Positions 32,860 through 41,085 of a stretch of DNA of 64,000 bases are shown in pieces. Source of the DNA: an uncultured Oscillospiraceae bacterium (lineage in GTDB: Bacteria > Bacillota > Clostridia > Oscillospirales > Oscillospiraceae); assembly GCA_944386055.1 (NCBI GenBank), contig CALWZP010000003.1, positions 62,001-126,000 of the forward strand. The letters are read 5' to 3'. The translations under genes were made by a program, and so were the position numbers. The number at the start of each line of letters is the position of its first letter. Position 1 is the first letter of the stretch. The notes under the pieces are model-generated. The model was given only the letters and a program-made list of their open reading frames with translations. It was not told the DNA's origin and did no database searches.

Positions 32860-35103
32860 ATGCCCAAGAAAAAACAGCCGGCCGACCAGCCCAAGCGCCG
32901 GCCGGACAACGCCAATGTCATGGGCCTGCGGGCCGAGGTGCTGGAGCAGCCCATCACCGAGACGCTGGAGCTGAACTACATGCCCTACGCCATGTCGGTG
33001 ATCGTCTCCCGGGCCATCCCGGAGATCGACGGCTTCAAGCCCAGCCACCGCAAGCTCCTCTACACCATGTACCAGATGAAGCTGCTGGGCGGCCCCCGCA
33101 CCAAGAGCGCCAATGTGGTGGGCCAGACCATGAAACTGAACCCACACGGGGACGCGGCCATCTACGACACCCTGGTGCGCCTCTCCCGGGGGTACGGCGC
33201 CCTGCTCCACCCCTTCGTGGACTCCAAGGGCAACTTCGGCAAGGTGTACTCCCGGGACATGGCCTGGGCGGCCAGCCGTTACACCGAGGTGCGCCTGGAC
33301 CCCATCTGCGCCGAGCTGTTCCGGGACATCGACCAGGACACGGTGGACTTCGTGGACAACTACGACGGCAAGCTGCAGGAGCCCACCCTGCTGCCCACAA
33401 CCTTCCCCAATGTACTGGTGAGCGCCAACCAGGGCATCGCCGTGGGCATGGCCAGCAATGTATGCGGCTTTAACCTCGCCGAGGTGTGCGACACCGCCAT
33501 GGCCTATCTCAAGGACCCCGGCTGCCCCCTCACCGAGACGCTGAAGGCCCCCGACTTCCCCACCGGCGGGCAGCTGCTCATGGACGAGGCCGCCCTGCGC
33601 CAGGTGTATGAGACTGGCCGTGGCTCGGTGCAGCTGCGGGCCAAGTGGCGCTATCTCAAAAGCGAGAACCTCATCGAGGTGTACGAGATCCCCTACTCCA
33701 CCACGGTGGAGGCCATCATGGACAAGGTGGCCGAGCTCATCAAGGCGGGCAAGGTGCGGGAGATCACCGACATGCGGGACGAGACCGACCTGAACGGCCT
33801 GAAGCTCACCATCGACCTGAAGCGGGGCACCGACCCGGACAAGCTGATGCAGCGGCTGTTCCGCTCCACCCCGCTGCAGGATGCGGTGTCCTGCAACTTC
33901 AACATCCTCATCGCCGGGATGCCCCGGGTGATGGGGGTGCGGGAGATCCTGGAGGAGTGGACCGCCTGGCGCATGGAGTGCGTGCGCCGCCGGGTCTACT
34001 TCGACATGAAGAAGAAACAGGAGAAGCTGCACCTGCTCAAGGGACTCAAGAAGATCCTGCTGGACATCGACCGGGCCATCCGGATCATCCGGGAGACCGA
34101 GGAGGACGCCGAGGTGGTGCCCAACCTGATGATCGGCTTCGGGATCGACACCGCCCAGGCGGAGTTCGTGGCGGACATCCGGCTGCGCAACATCAACAAG
34201 GAGTACATCCTCCGGCGCACCGCCGAGGTGGACACCCTGGAGGGGGAGATCGCCGACCTGCAGGACACGGTGAACCGCCCGGAGCGCATCCGGGCCATCA
34301 TCGCCGGGGAGCTGAAGGCGGTGCGGGACAAGTACGGCGTCCCCCGGCGCACCGAGATCCTCTACGAGTACGACACCGCCGCCGCGGAGCCGGAGGCGGA
34401 GACCCCCGACTATCCCGTCCACCTGTTCCTGTCCCGGGAGGGCTACCTGAAGAAGATCACCCCCCAGTCCCTGCGCATGGCCAGCGAACAGAAGTACAAG
34501 GAGGGGGACGGCCCCTTCCTCCAGTGGGAGGCCACAAATAAGGATGAGCTGCTGGTGTTCACCGACCGTCACCAGTGCTACAAGACCCGGCTGGGCGACT
34601 TCGAGGACACCAAGGCCAGCGCCCTGGGGGACTACCTGCCCACCAAGCTGGAAATGGAGCCGGAGGAGAAGGCCCTGTGGGCCTGCCTCCCCGGGGACTA
34701 CTCCGCCCACGCGCTGTTTTTCTTCGCCAACGGCAAGGCCGCCCGGGTGGAGCTCTCCGCCTATCAGACCCAGACCCGGCGCAGAAAGCTCACCGGGGCC
34801 TATTCGGACAAGAGCCCCCTGGTGTCCGCCTGGCTGCTGCGGGAGGACCGGGAGATGGCCGTCATCTCCACCGAGGGGCGCTGCGTGGTGTTCCACACCG
34901 CCTCCCTCAACCCCAAGACCACCCGCTCCACCCAGGGGGTGGCCGTCATGACCCTGAAGCCCAAATACCGTGTGGAGCGCGCCCTCCCCCTGGAGGACAC
35001 CTCCATCGTCAACGCCGCCCGCTACCGCGCCCGCAGTCTCCCCATCGCCGGTGCCCTGCTGAAGGAGGAGGACCGGGGAGAGACCCAGATGAGCCTGCTG
35101 TGA
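32860..35103 (+). CDS. Type IIA topoisomerase subunit A (ParC-like)
   Basis: 747 residues. Breakage-reunion domain with the catalytic Tyr in WAASRYTEVRL and the quinolone-determining region NPHGDAAIYDT, followed by the tower, coiled coil (MKKKQEKLHLLKGLKKI) and a shortened C-terminal domain. The residue equivalent to E. coli GyrA Ser83 is Ala; the Asp87 equivalent is retained. Start ATG 32860 with AAGGACGGA upstream. It should form the A2B2 decatenase with the ParE-like subunit at 26217. Confidence 0.93.
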   Translation: MPKKKQPADQPKRRPDNANVMGLRAEVLEQPITETLELNYMPYAMSVIVSRAIPEIDGFKPSHRKLLYTMYQMKLLGGPRTKSANVVGQTMKLNPHGDAAIYDTLVRLSRGYGALLHPFVDSKGNFGKVYSRDMAWAASRYTEVRLDPICAELFRDIDQDTVDFVDNYDGKLQEPTLLPTTFPNVLVSANQGIAVGMASNVCGFNLAEVCDTAMAYLKDPGCPLTETLKAPDFPTGGQLLMDEAALRQVYETGRGSVQLRAKWRYLKSENLIEVYEIPYSTTVEAIMDKVAELIKAGKVREITDMRDETDLNGLKLTIDLKRGTDPDKLMQRLFRSTPLQDAVSCNFNILIAGMPRVMGVREILEEWTAWRMECVRRRVYFDMKKKQEKLHLLKGLKKILLDIDRAIRIIRETEEDAEVVPNLMIGFGIDTAQAEFVADIRLRNINKEYILRRTAEVDTLEGEIADLQDTVNRPERIRAIIAGELKAVRDKYGVPRRTEILYEYDTAAAEPEAETPDYPVHLFLSREGYLKKITPQSLRMASEQKYKEGDGPFLQWEATNKDELLVFTDRHQCYKTRLGDFEDTKASALGDYLPTKLEMEPEEKALWACLPGDYSAHALFFFANGKAARVELSAYQTQTRRRKLTGAYSDKSPLVSAWLLREDREMAVISTEGRCVVFHTASLNPKTTRSTQGVAVMTLKPKYRVERALPLEDTSIVNAARYRARSLPIAGALLKEEDRGETQMSLL

Positions 35104-35140
35104 TCCGGAGGGGCGCGTCCCCCCGCAAAGAGGTATTGCC

Positions 35141-36010
35141 ATGAAATCATCCCTGCGCGCCAATCTGTTCACCGCCGTGCTTTTCCTGCCCGTCTCCTTT
35201 GTCTATGCGGTGGGCTTCTGCTGGTGTTACCAGCCCAACGACATCGCCTTCGGGGGGATCACCGGCGTGGCCCAGATCATCCAGGTGTTTGTGCCCGCCG
35301 CTCCGGTGGGCACGGTCACCATCCTGCTGAATATCCCCCTGTTCCTGCTGTGCTGGTTTTTGCTGGGGGGCGGGACCCTGCTGTCCTCTCTGTACGCCAT
35401 GGCCACCACCTCCCTGGCCATCGACATCGTCAACCACCTGTTCACCTTCCCCCCCATGGACCCCATGCTGGCCGCCATCTTCGGCGGGGTGATCAACGGC
35501 GCCACCCTGGGGGTGGTGTTCCTCCGCGGGGCGACCACCGGGGGGACCGACCTCATCGCCCGGCTGCTGAAGCTGCCACTGCCCTGGCTGCCCATGGGGC
35601 GGCTGGTGCTGGCGGTGGACCTGGTGGTCATCGCCGCCACCGCCGCGGCCTTCCAGAACCTCAACAGCGCCCTGTACGGGATCGTGGCTCTGTATATCTC
35701 CTCCCTGGTGGTGGACGCCGTGCTCTACGGCCTGGACACCGCCAAGGTGGCCTATATCATCAGCGCCCGCAGCGAGGAGATCTGCCGGAGCATCGTGGAC
35801 CAGCTGGACCGGGGCATCACCATCCTCCCCGGCCGGGGCTTCTACTCCGGGGAGGACAAGCAGGTGCTCATGTGCGCTTTCAAGCAACGGGAGATCGCCG
35901 TCATCCGTGCCATCGTCAAGGAGATCGACCCCGACGCCTTTCTCATCGTCTGCCCCGCCCACGAGGTGCTGGGGGAGGGCTTCCGGGACTATAAAAAAGA
36001 TGACCTGTAA
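35141..36010 (+). CDS. YitT family membrane protein
   Basis: 289 residues: five to six membrane helices (AFGGITGVAQIIQVF; FGGVINGATLGVVFLRGATTGGTDLIARLLK) and a C-terminal cytoplasmic DUF2179 domain (about 215-285: IISARSEEICRSIVDQLDRGITILPGRG). Function unknown, common in Firmicutes as several paralogues. It lies 37 bp after the ParC-like gene and 13 bp before the LUD gene, so probably one transcript. Confidence 0.93.
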   Translation: MKSSLRANLFTAVLFLPVSFVYAVGFCWCYQPNDIAFGGITGVAQIIQVFVPAAPVGTVTILLNIPLFLLCWFLLGGGTLLSSLYAMATTSLAIDIVNHLFTFPPMDPMLAAIFGGVINGATLGVVFLRGATTGGTDLIARLLKLPLPWLPMGRLVLAVDLVVIAATAAAFQNLNSALYGIVALYISSLVVDAVLYGLDTAKVAYIISARSEEICRSIVDQLDRGITILPGRGFYSGEDKQVLMCAFKQREIAVIRAIVKEIDPDAFLIVCPAHEVLGEGFRDYKKDDL

Positions 36011-36023
36011 GGAGGCACCCATC

Positions 36024-36629
36024 ATGCCGGACTATGACAAGCTCACCCGAAACCTCACCGCCCGGGGCTTCCAGGTATCCTTTTTCCCCACAGGGGCGGC
36101 GGCGGTGGACTACCTCACCGGGGCCATCCGGGGCTGTACCGTGGGCGCCGGGGGCAGCGAGACCCTCCGGGAGCTGGGCCTTCTGGAGGCGCTGTCCCGG
36201 GAGAACGAGGTGTACAGCCATTCCCTCCCCGGCGCGGACCGTTTCCAGGCCATCCGTCAGGCCGCCCTGGCCCAGGTGTATCTCTCCTCGGCGAACGGCC
36301 TGGCGGAGACGGGGGAGCTCATCAACATCGACGGCCGGGGCAACCGGGTCTCCGCCACCCTGGCCCGCCACCAGCGGGTGTACTTCGTGGTGGGGCGCAA
36401 CAAGATCCGCCCCGACTTTTCCGGGGCCCTCCACCGGGCCCGGAACATCGCCGGCCCCAAAAACGCCGTACGGCTGAAGCTGAACACCCCCTGCGCCGCC
36501 CGGGGGGACCGCTGCTACGACTGCCAGAGCCCCGACCGCATCTGCCGCGCCCTGACGGTGCTGTGGGCGCCGCCCACCGGGGTGGGTGCCACCGAGGTGG
36601 TGCTCATCGACCAGGACCTGGGATACTGA
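36024..36629 (+). CDS. LUD-domain protein (lactate-utilisation LutC-like)
   Basis: 201 residues, the DUF162/LUD fold. TVGAGGSETLRELGLLEAL and NRVSATLARHQRVYFVVGRNKI are typical. A Cys cluster (Cys157, Cys164, Cys167, Cys174 in NTPCAARGDRCYDCQSPDRIC) suggests a metal or redox site, as in the stand-alone clostridial members. No lutA/lutB partners are nearby, so a role in lactate oxidation is not supported by context. Strong GGAGG Shine-Dalgarno. Confidence 0.88.
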   Translation: MPDYDKLTRNLTARGFQVSFFPTGAAAVDYLTGAIRGCTVGAGGSETLRELGLLEALSRENEVYSHSLPGADRFQAIRQAALAQVYLSSANGLAETGELINIDGRGNRVSATLARHQRVYFVVGRNKIRPDFSGALHRARNIAGPKNAVRLKLNTPCAARGDRCYDCQSPDRICRALTVLWAPPTGVGATEVVLIDQDLGY

Positions 36630-36652
36630 TCCACGGGAAAGGAGGTCCCGCC

Positions 36653-37726
36653 ATGAAACGACTGCTCCCCCTGCTGCTGGCCTGCGCCCTGCTCCTCACC
36701 GGCTGCTCCGCCATGCTGGAGCGCAGCTATACCGCTGAGACCGTGCATAACCGGGCCCCTGAGGCGGAGGGGGACAGCTCCATCCTCCGGGCGGAGGACT
36801 ATCAGGACCTGGTCAGCGCGGTGTACTACTTTGTCTCCCAGGGGGAGACCGCCGGCACCATCCGCCTGTACAGCTATTCCGCTGACGAGGTGGAGCGCGA
36901 TCTGGACGCCGCCTGCCTGGAGGTGGTGCAGGAGGATCCCCTGGGCGCCTATGCCGTGGATTACATCAAGTATGACTGCTCCCATATCGTCTCCTATTAC
37001 GAGGCCACCCTGTCCATCTCCTACCGCCGCACAGCGGAACAGATCGCGTCCATCGTCTCCGCCACCGGCAGCAGCGCCATCCGGGCGGAGCTGCAGGAGG
37101 CGCTGGCCGGCTTCCGCCCCGAGCTGGTGCTGCGCATCAGCTACTTCTCGGAGGGGACCGACATCCAGGCCCTGCTGGAGCAGGCCTATTACGCCACGCC
37201 CGCCGCCGCCTTCGGCATGCCCCAGGCGGAGATCAGCGTCTACCCTGACGAGGGGCAGCAGCGCATTGTGGAGATTCTGCTCACCTACCCTATGGATACC
37301 GCCCAGGCAGCCGCCCTGAGCCAGGAGCTGACACAGCGCGCCCAGGAGCTTGCGGACACCTATCTGCTCCGCCCGGGGACGGATTACGCCTCCGCCGTGG
37401 CCGCGCTGCTCCACAGCCAGGTCACCTTCGATCCCCAGGGAGCGGGCACCGCTTACGCCGCGCTCATCGAGGAGCGGGCCAGCAGCGAGGGGATCGCCCT
37501 GGCCGCCCTGCTGCTGTGCCGCACCGGCGGGGTGGAGTGCCAGGTGGTCCGGGGAACGCTGAACGGAGAGCCCCGGTTCTGGAACCAGCTGAGGGTGGAG
37601 GGGGAGACCCTCTATCTGGATGCATGCGCCGACAGCGGGCTGCATACCGCCCAGGAGATGGAGGAGCGCGGCTACCTCCAGGGCATGGCGGACGCCCCTG
37701 AGGAGGGGGATGCCGCCGAAAATTGA
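36653..37726 (+). CDS. Unknown lipoprotein with transglutaminase-like C-terminus
   Basis: 357 residues; lipobox LLTGC with Cys18. The extracellular part is alpha/beta. The region from about 290 (SSEGIALAALLLCRTGGVECQVVRG ... FWNQLRVEGETLYLDA) follows the layout of transglutaminase-like domains, but the usual nucleophile Cys and the His are replaced (Ser in SSEG, Asn in FWNQ), so it would be a non-catalytic version. This fold assignment is tentative. Last protein gene before tRNA-Gly; Shine-Dalgarno AAAGGAGG. Confidence 0.7.
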   Translation: MKRLLPLLLACALLLTGCSAMLERSYTAETVHNRAPEAEGDSSILRAEDYQDLVSAVYYFVSQGETAGTIRLYSYSADEVERDLDAACLEVVQEDPLGAYAVDYIKYDCSHIVSYYEATLSISYRRTAEQIASIVSATGSSAIRAELQEALAGFRPELVLRISYFSEGTDIQALLEQAYYATPAAAFGMPQAEISVYPDEGQQRIVEILLTYPMDTAQAAALSQELTQRAQELADTYLLRPGTDYASAVAALLHSQVTFDPQGAGTAYAALIEERASSEGIALAALLLCRTGGVECQVVRGTLNGEPRFWNQLRVEGETLYLDACADSGLHTAQEMEERGYLQGMADAPEEGDAAEN

Positions 37727-37735
37727 AAAATGGGC

Positions 37736-37764
37736 TTGACACGCCTTGTGCAGATGAGTATAAT
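37736..37764 (+). promoter_or_regulatory. Promoter of tRNA-Gly
   Basis: TTGACA (37736-37741), 17-bp spacer, TATAAT (37759-37764): full consensus. Confidence 0.9.
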
Positions 37765-37777
37765 AGGCTCTGTCATT

Positions 37778-37853
37778 GCGAGTGTAGCTCATCTGGTAGA
37801 GCGCCACCTTGCCAAGGTGGAGGTAGCGAGTTCGAGCCTCGTCACTCGCTCCA
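37778..37853 (+). tRNA. tRNA-Gly (anticodon GCC)
   Basis: 76-nt cloverleaf: acceptor GCGAGTG/CACTCGC, D-arm TAGCTCATCTGGTAGAGC, anticodon arm CCACC-TTGCCAA-GGTGG (anticodon GCC), T-arm GCGAGTTCGAGCCTCGT. Discriminator T and encoded CCA (37851-37853). This tRNA is the expected ligand of the glyS T-box. Confidence 0.96.
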
Positions 37854-37892
37854 AAAAAGAAGGACATCCGATCGGATGTCCTTCTTTTTTGG
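37851..37892 (+). terminator. Perfect 42-bp palindrome starting at the tRNA-Gly CCA
   Basis: 21-bp arms with no loop base (37851-37871 and 37872-37892). It begins with the encoded CCA, contains AAGGACATCCG, and ends CTTCTTTTTTGG. It probably acts as the terminator, since the T-run is in the second arm. Same design as after tRNA-Arg and tRNA-Val. Confidence 0.85.
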
Positions 37893-38027
37893 GTTCCGGC
37901 CGCCGGAGGCGGCCTCCACCCTTCGGTGATTCAAATGCTCGGCGGAAGTGAATTCCGCCTGCGCCGAGGTTTTGCCTGCGGCAAAACGCTCGTACGACGC
38001 AAAAGCGCCGCCCCGCTGTGCGGGGCC
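37891..38027 (+). repeat. Dispersed repeat, copy 2, directly after the tRNA-Gly terminator
   Basis: About 137 bp. Starts GGGTTCCGG and contains CTCCACCCTTCG, TGATTCAAATGCTC, CCTGCGGCAAAAC, GACGCAAAAGCGCCG and CCCCGCTGTGCGGGG, co-linear with 20505-20642 on the minus strand. Short frames through it give similar peptides (RRKSAAPLCGA) in both copies, but I take this as shared DNA, not coding. Confidence 0.75.
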
Positions 38028-38084
38028 CCGTGGGTCCCGGCGGCCTTTGCATTCAAAGACTCGGGGAATCCGGACCCGCCGCCC

Positions 38085-38113
38085 TTGCAAAGCGGCGCGG
38101 GGTGCGGTATACT
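38085..38113 (+). promoter_or_regulatory. Promoter upstream of the ABC exporter
   Basis: TTGCAA (38085-38090), 17-bp spacer, TATACT (38108-38113). Confidence 0.65.
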
Positions 38114-38122
38114 AAATAAATG

Positions 38123-38148
38123 ACCGCCGCTTTTTTGCGGCGGTTTTG
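38123..38148 (+). terminator. Terminator-like hairpin directly after the exporter promoter
   Basis: ACCGCCGC-TTTTTT-GCGGCGGT (38123-38144) followed by TTTTGT, starting about ten bases after the -10. Either an attenuator in the exporter leader or the end of read-through from the tRNA side. Confidence 0.55.
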
Positions 38149-38216
38149 TAAGTATATGTCCGCCCCGGCGGGATCGCTTTGCCCGCCGGGATCTGCCCGG
38201 AGAGAGGAGGCATACC

Positions 38217-39950
38217 GTGAAAGACTTTCAAAACCGCGGGAAGCTGGCCATCTTCCTGTCCTATTACCGTCCCCACCTGGCTCTGTTCCTGCTGGACATG
38301 GCCTGCGCCCTGGGGATCTCTCTGGTGGACCTGGCATTCCCCTATGTGTCCAAGCTGTCCATGGAGACCCTTCTGCCCCAGCGGGCCTTTGCCGCATTTT
38401 TTGCCGTCATGGGAGTGCTGCTGCTGGCCTATGTCCTGCGGGCGGGGATGTACTTCGTGGTCACCTATCTGGGTCACCTGATGGGGGTGCGCATTGAGGC
38501 GGACATCCGGGAGGACCTGTTCCGCCATATGCAGACCCTCTCCTTCCGCTTCTACGACAAAAACCGCACCGGACAGCTGATGAGCCGGGTGACCAACGAC
38601 CTGTTCGAGATCACCGAGCTGGCCCACCACGGTCCGGAGGACCTGTTCATCTCGGTGGTCACTCTGGTGGGGGCCTTCGCCATCATGTTCACCATCCAGT
38701 GGAAGCTGGCCCTGGTGGTGCTGTGCGTGCTGCCCCTGTTCGTGGGGTTCACCCTGCTCATGCGCCGGCGGATGATGGCCTCCTCCCTGAAGGTGAAGCA
38801 GACCATGGCGGGGATCAACAGCGAGCTGGAGTCCTCCCTGTCCGGGATGCGCACCGCCAAGGCCTTCGCCAACGAGGATCAGGAGCAGAGAAAATTCACC
38901 GCCTCCAACCGCCGCTTCCGGGGAGCCAAGAAGGACTATTACCGCAACATGGGCTTTTACCAGGCGGGGCTGGAGTTCTCCCTGCCCTGTATGAGCGTGC
39001 TGGTCATCGCCGTGGGGGGCGCGCTGATCATGCAGGGGGAGCTGACCTACATCGAACTGATCACCTTTTCCCTGTACATCACCACCTTCCTCACCCCCAT
39101 CCGCAAGCTGGCCGCCTTCGTGGAGCAGTTCCTCAACGGCATGGCGGGCTTTACCCGGTTTGTGGAGCTGATGCGGGTGGAGCCGGACATCAAGGACGCG
39201 CCGGACGCCCGGGAGCTGAAAGAGGTGCGGGGAGAGATCCAGGTGGACGATGTGTCCTTCTCCTATGACGGGCGGACTCCGGTGCTGGAGCATGTGTCCC
39301 TCACCGTCCGCCCTGGGCAGACGGTGGCGGTGGTGGGGCCCTCGGGGGGCGGCAAGACCACCCTGTGCCAGCTGATCCCCCGCTTCTACGATGTCACCGC
39401 CGGGGCGGTGCGGGTGGACGGGCAGGATGTGCGGAGCGTGAAGCAGCGCTCCCTCCGGGAGCACATCGGCATCGTGCAGCAGGATGTGTTCCTCTTCGCC
39501 GGCACGGTCATGGACAACATCCGCTACGGCCGCCCGGACGCCTCCGACGAGGAGGTGGTGCAGGCGGCCCGGATGGCGGAGCTGTACGACGATGTCATGG
39601 AGCTGCCCGATGGCTTCCAGACCTATGTGGGGGAGCGGGGGGTGATGCTCTCCGGCGGACAGAAGCAGCGGGTGGCCATCGCCCGGGTCTTTTTGAAGAA
39701 TCCGCCCATCCTCATCCTGGATGAGGCCACCTCCGCCCTGGACACGGTCACCGAGGCACGCATCCAGTCCGCCTTTGACCAGCTCTCCCGGGGGCGCACC
39801 ACGCTGATCATCGCCCACCGGCTGTCCACCATCCGGAATGCGGACCATATCGTGGTCATCGACGGAAATTCCATCGTGGAGGAGGGCACCCACGAAGAAC
39901 TGATGGCCCTGGGCGGCGAATACGCCAGGCTTCAGGGGCTGCAGCAGTGA
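38217..39950 (+). CDS. ABC exporter, fused permease and ATPase
   Basis: 577 residues, type IV half-transporter: six membrane helices (about 1-310) followed by the nucleotide-binding domain (about 335-575). Walker A GPSGGGKTT, Q-loop GIVQQDVFLF, signature LSGGQKQRVAIAR, Walker B ILILDEATSALD, H-loop IIAHRLSTI. It functions as a homo- or heterodimer exporting lipids, peptides or drugs; no partner half-transporter is adjacent. GTG start (38217) with GAGAGGAGG upstream. Convergent with the lipid kinase gene, six bases apart. Confidence 0.95.
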   Translation: MKDFQNRGKLAIFLSYYRPHLALFLLDMACALGISLVDLAFPYVSKLSMETLLPQRAFAAFFAVMGVLLLAYVLRAGMYFVVTYLGHLMGVRIEADIREDLFRHMQTLSFRFYDKNRTGQLMSRVTNDLFEITELAHHGPEDLFISVVTLVGAFAIMFTIQWKLALVVLCVLPLFVGFTLLMRRRMMASSLKVKQTMAGINSELESSLSGMRTAKAFANEDQEQRKFTASNRRFRGAKKDYYRNMGFYQAGLEFSLPCMSVLVIAVGGALIMQGELTYIELITFSLYITTFLTPIRKLAAFVEQFLNGMAGFTRFVELMRVEPDIKDAPDARELKEVRGEIQVDDVSFSYDGRTPVLEHVSLTVRPGQTVAVVGPSGGGKTTLCQLIPRFYDVTAGAVRVDGQDVRSVKQRSLREHIGIVQQDVFLFAGTVMDNIRYGRPDASDEEVVQAARMAELYDDVMELPDGFQTYVGERGVMLSGGQKQRVAIARVFLKNPPILILDEATSALDTVTEARIQSAFDQLSRGRTTLIIAHRLSTIRNADHIVVIDGNSIVEEGTHEELMALGGEYARLQGLQQ

Positions 39951-39956
39951 CGGGGT

Positions 39957-40853
39957 TTAAAGCCCCTGGATGGTGGTGATGGCCTGGGGGTGGACCTGGA
40001 TCTCCGCGCGGAGGAAGGAGCCGCCATACTCCCCGTCGGTGGTCCAGGGGAGGGAGACCTCCCCGGAGACTGTCAGCCGGGAGGTGTGCAGGACGATCAT
40101 CCCGTCTCCCGGAGCGGGCTTCTGCTGGGTGATGGTCTGAATCACCTGCTGGAAATCGGCCACCGTTTTGGGCGGACGCAGGAGGATCACCTCGAACAGC
40201 CCGTCGTCCAGGGCCACCTGGTCGGCAGCCAGGGGCTTGATGCCCCCAACCGAGATGGTGTTGCACACCAGCCCCAGAAGGAACTCCCCCTCCAGAGTGC
40301 CGCCGTCGTGCTGGATGGTGAGGGAGTAGGGGGTGATGGTGGGCATCCGGCCCACCGCGGCCAGAATATAGGCCAGGTGGCCAAAGGTCTTCTTCAGGTC
40401 CTGGGGGGTGTCGTAGGCCACATCGGTGAAGGCGCCGAAGGCGGCCACATAGAAAAAGGAACGGCCGTTGAGGGTGCCGATGTCGCAGGGGCGCATCACG
40501 CCGGAGGCCGCCACCGCGGCGCAGGCCGACGCTCCTGCGGGCAGACGCAGGTTGTGAGCGCAGTCGTTGGTGGAGCCGAAGGGGATATACCCCAGGGGCG
40601 GCCGGTGCCCGGCAGGCAGACGCATCAGCCCGGCGGCCACCTCGCTGAGGGTGCCGTCCCCCCCGGCGCAGATCACCCGGTCATAGCGGATGGACAGCAT
40701 GGCCGCGGCGTCGGCGGCGTCCCCCTTCCCCTGGGTGGGGTAGATGGTGACCAAATAGCCCAGCTTGGTGAACTGGTCCACGATGCCGGCCAGGCTGCCG
40801 CGGATCTGGCCCTTGCCGGCGGTGGGATTGAAGATAAAGAGAAGCTGTTTCAT
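39957..40853 (-). CDS. Diacylglycerol/lipid kinase family protein
   Basis: 298 residues with the DAGK catalytic fold: NPTAGKG near the N-terminus, ICAGGDGTLSEVAAGL (nucleotide-binding GGDGT), IPFGSTNDCAHNL (the usual GTxND as GSTND) and a beta-sandwich C-terminal half. It phosphorylates a lipid head group at the membrane (DgkB/YegS-like). Start at 40851-40853 (MKQLLFIFNP) with GGGAGG upstream. Confidence 0.93.
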   Translation of the reverse strand: MKQLLFIFNPTAGKGQIRGSLAGIVDQFTKLGYLVTIYPTQGKGDAADAAAMLSIRYDRVICAGGDGTLSEVAAGLMRLPAGHRPPLGYIPFGSTNDCAHNLRLPAGASACAAVAASGVMRPCDIGTLNGRSFFYVAAFGAFTDVAYDTPQDLKKTFGHLAYILAAVGRMPTITPYSLTIQHDGGTLEGEFLLGLVCNTISVGGIKPLAADQVALDDGLFEVILLRPPKTVADFQQVIQTITQQKPAPGDGMIVLHTSRLTVSGEVSLPWTTDGEYGGSFLRAEIQVHPQAITTIQGL

Positions 40854-40924
40854 AGAGGACCTCCCAACGGAACTTGCCGTCACCTCCCTGCTCCGGTGGG
40901 GCGGGGAAAGATGGATAATATTCT

Positions 40925-40953
40925 ATTATACCGACCAGGGCGGGAAAGTACAA
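40925..40953 (-). promoter_or_regulatory. Promoter of the lipid kinase gene
   Basis: TTGTAC (40948-40953), 17-bp spacer, TATAAT (40925-40930) on the minus strand. Confidence 0.75.
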
Positions 40954-40982
40954 CAGGATTTTCTGCGAATCTGGATTTCCTC

Positions 40983-41011
40983 TTGCGCAGGAGGGGAGAA
41001 ACAGATACAAT
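40983..41011 (+). promoter_or_regulatory. Promoter of azlCD
   Basis: TTGCGC (40983-40988), 17-bp spacer, TACAAT (41006-41011); divergent from the lipid kinase promoter. Confidence 0.6.
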
Positions 41012-41085
41012 AAGAGCGTTGCCGCGGTCCGGCGGTATGCCGGCGGGCCGCGGGAAGATTTTTGCCTGAGGGGAGATGAGGGGAG

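Noticed and set aside
37723-38123. Several 60-90-codon frames around tRNA-Gly and the repeat
   Set aside because: They overlap the tRNA, its palindrome and the dispersed repeat. Similar peptides in the two repeat copies reflect shared DNA, and the frames have no ribosome sites.
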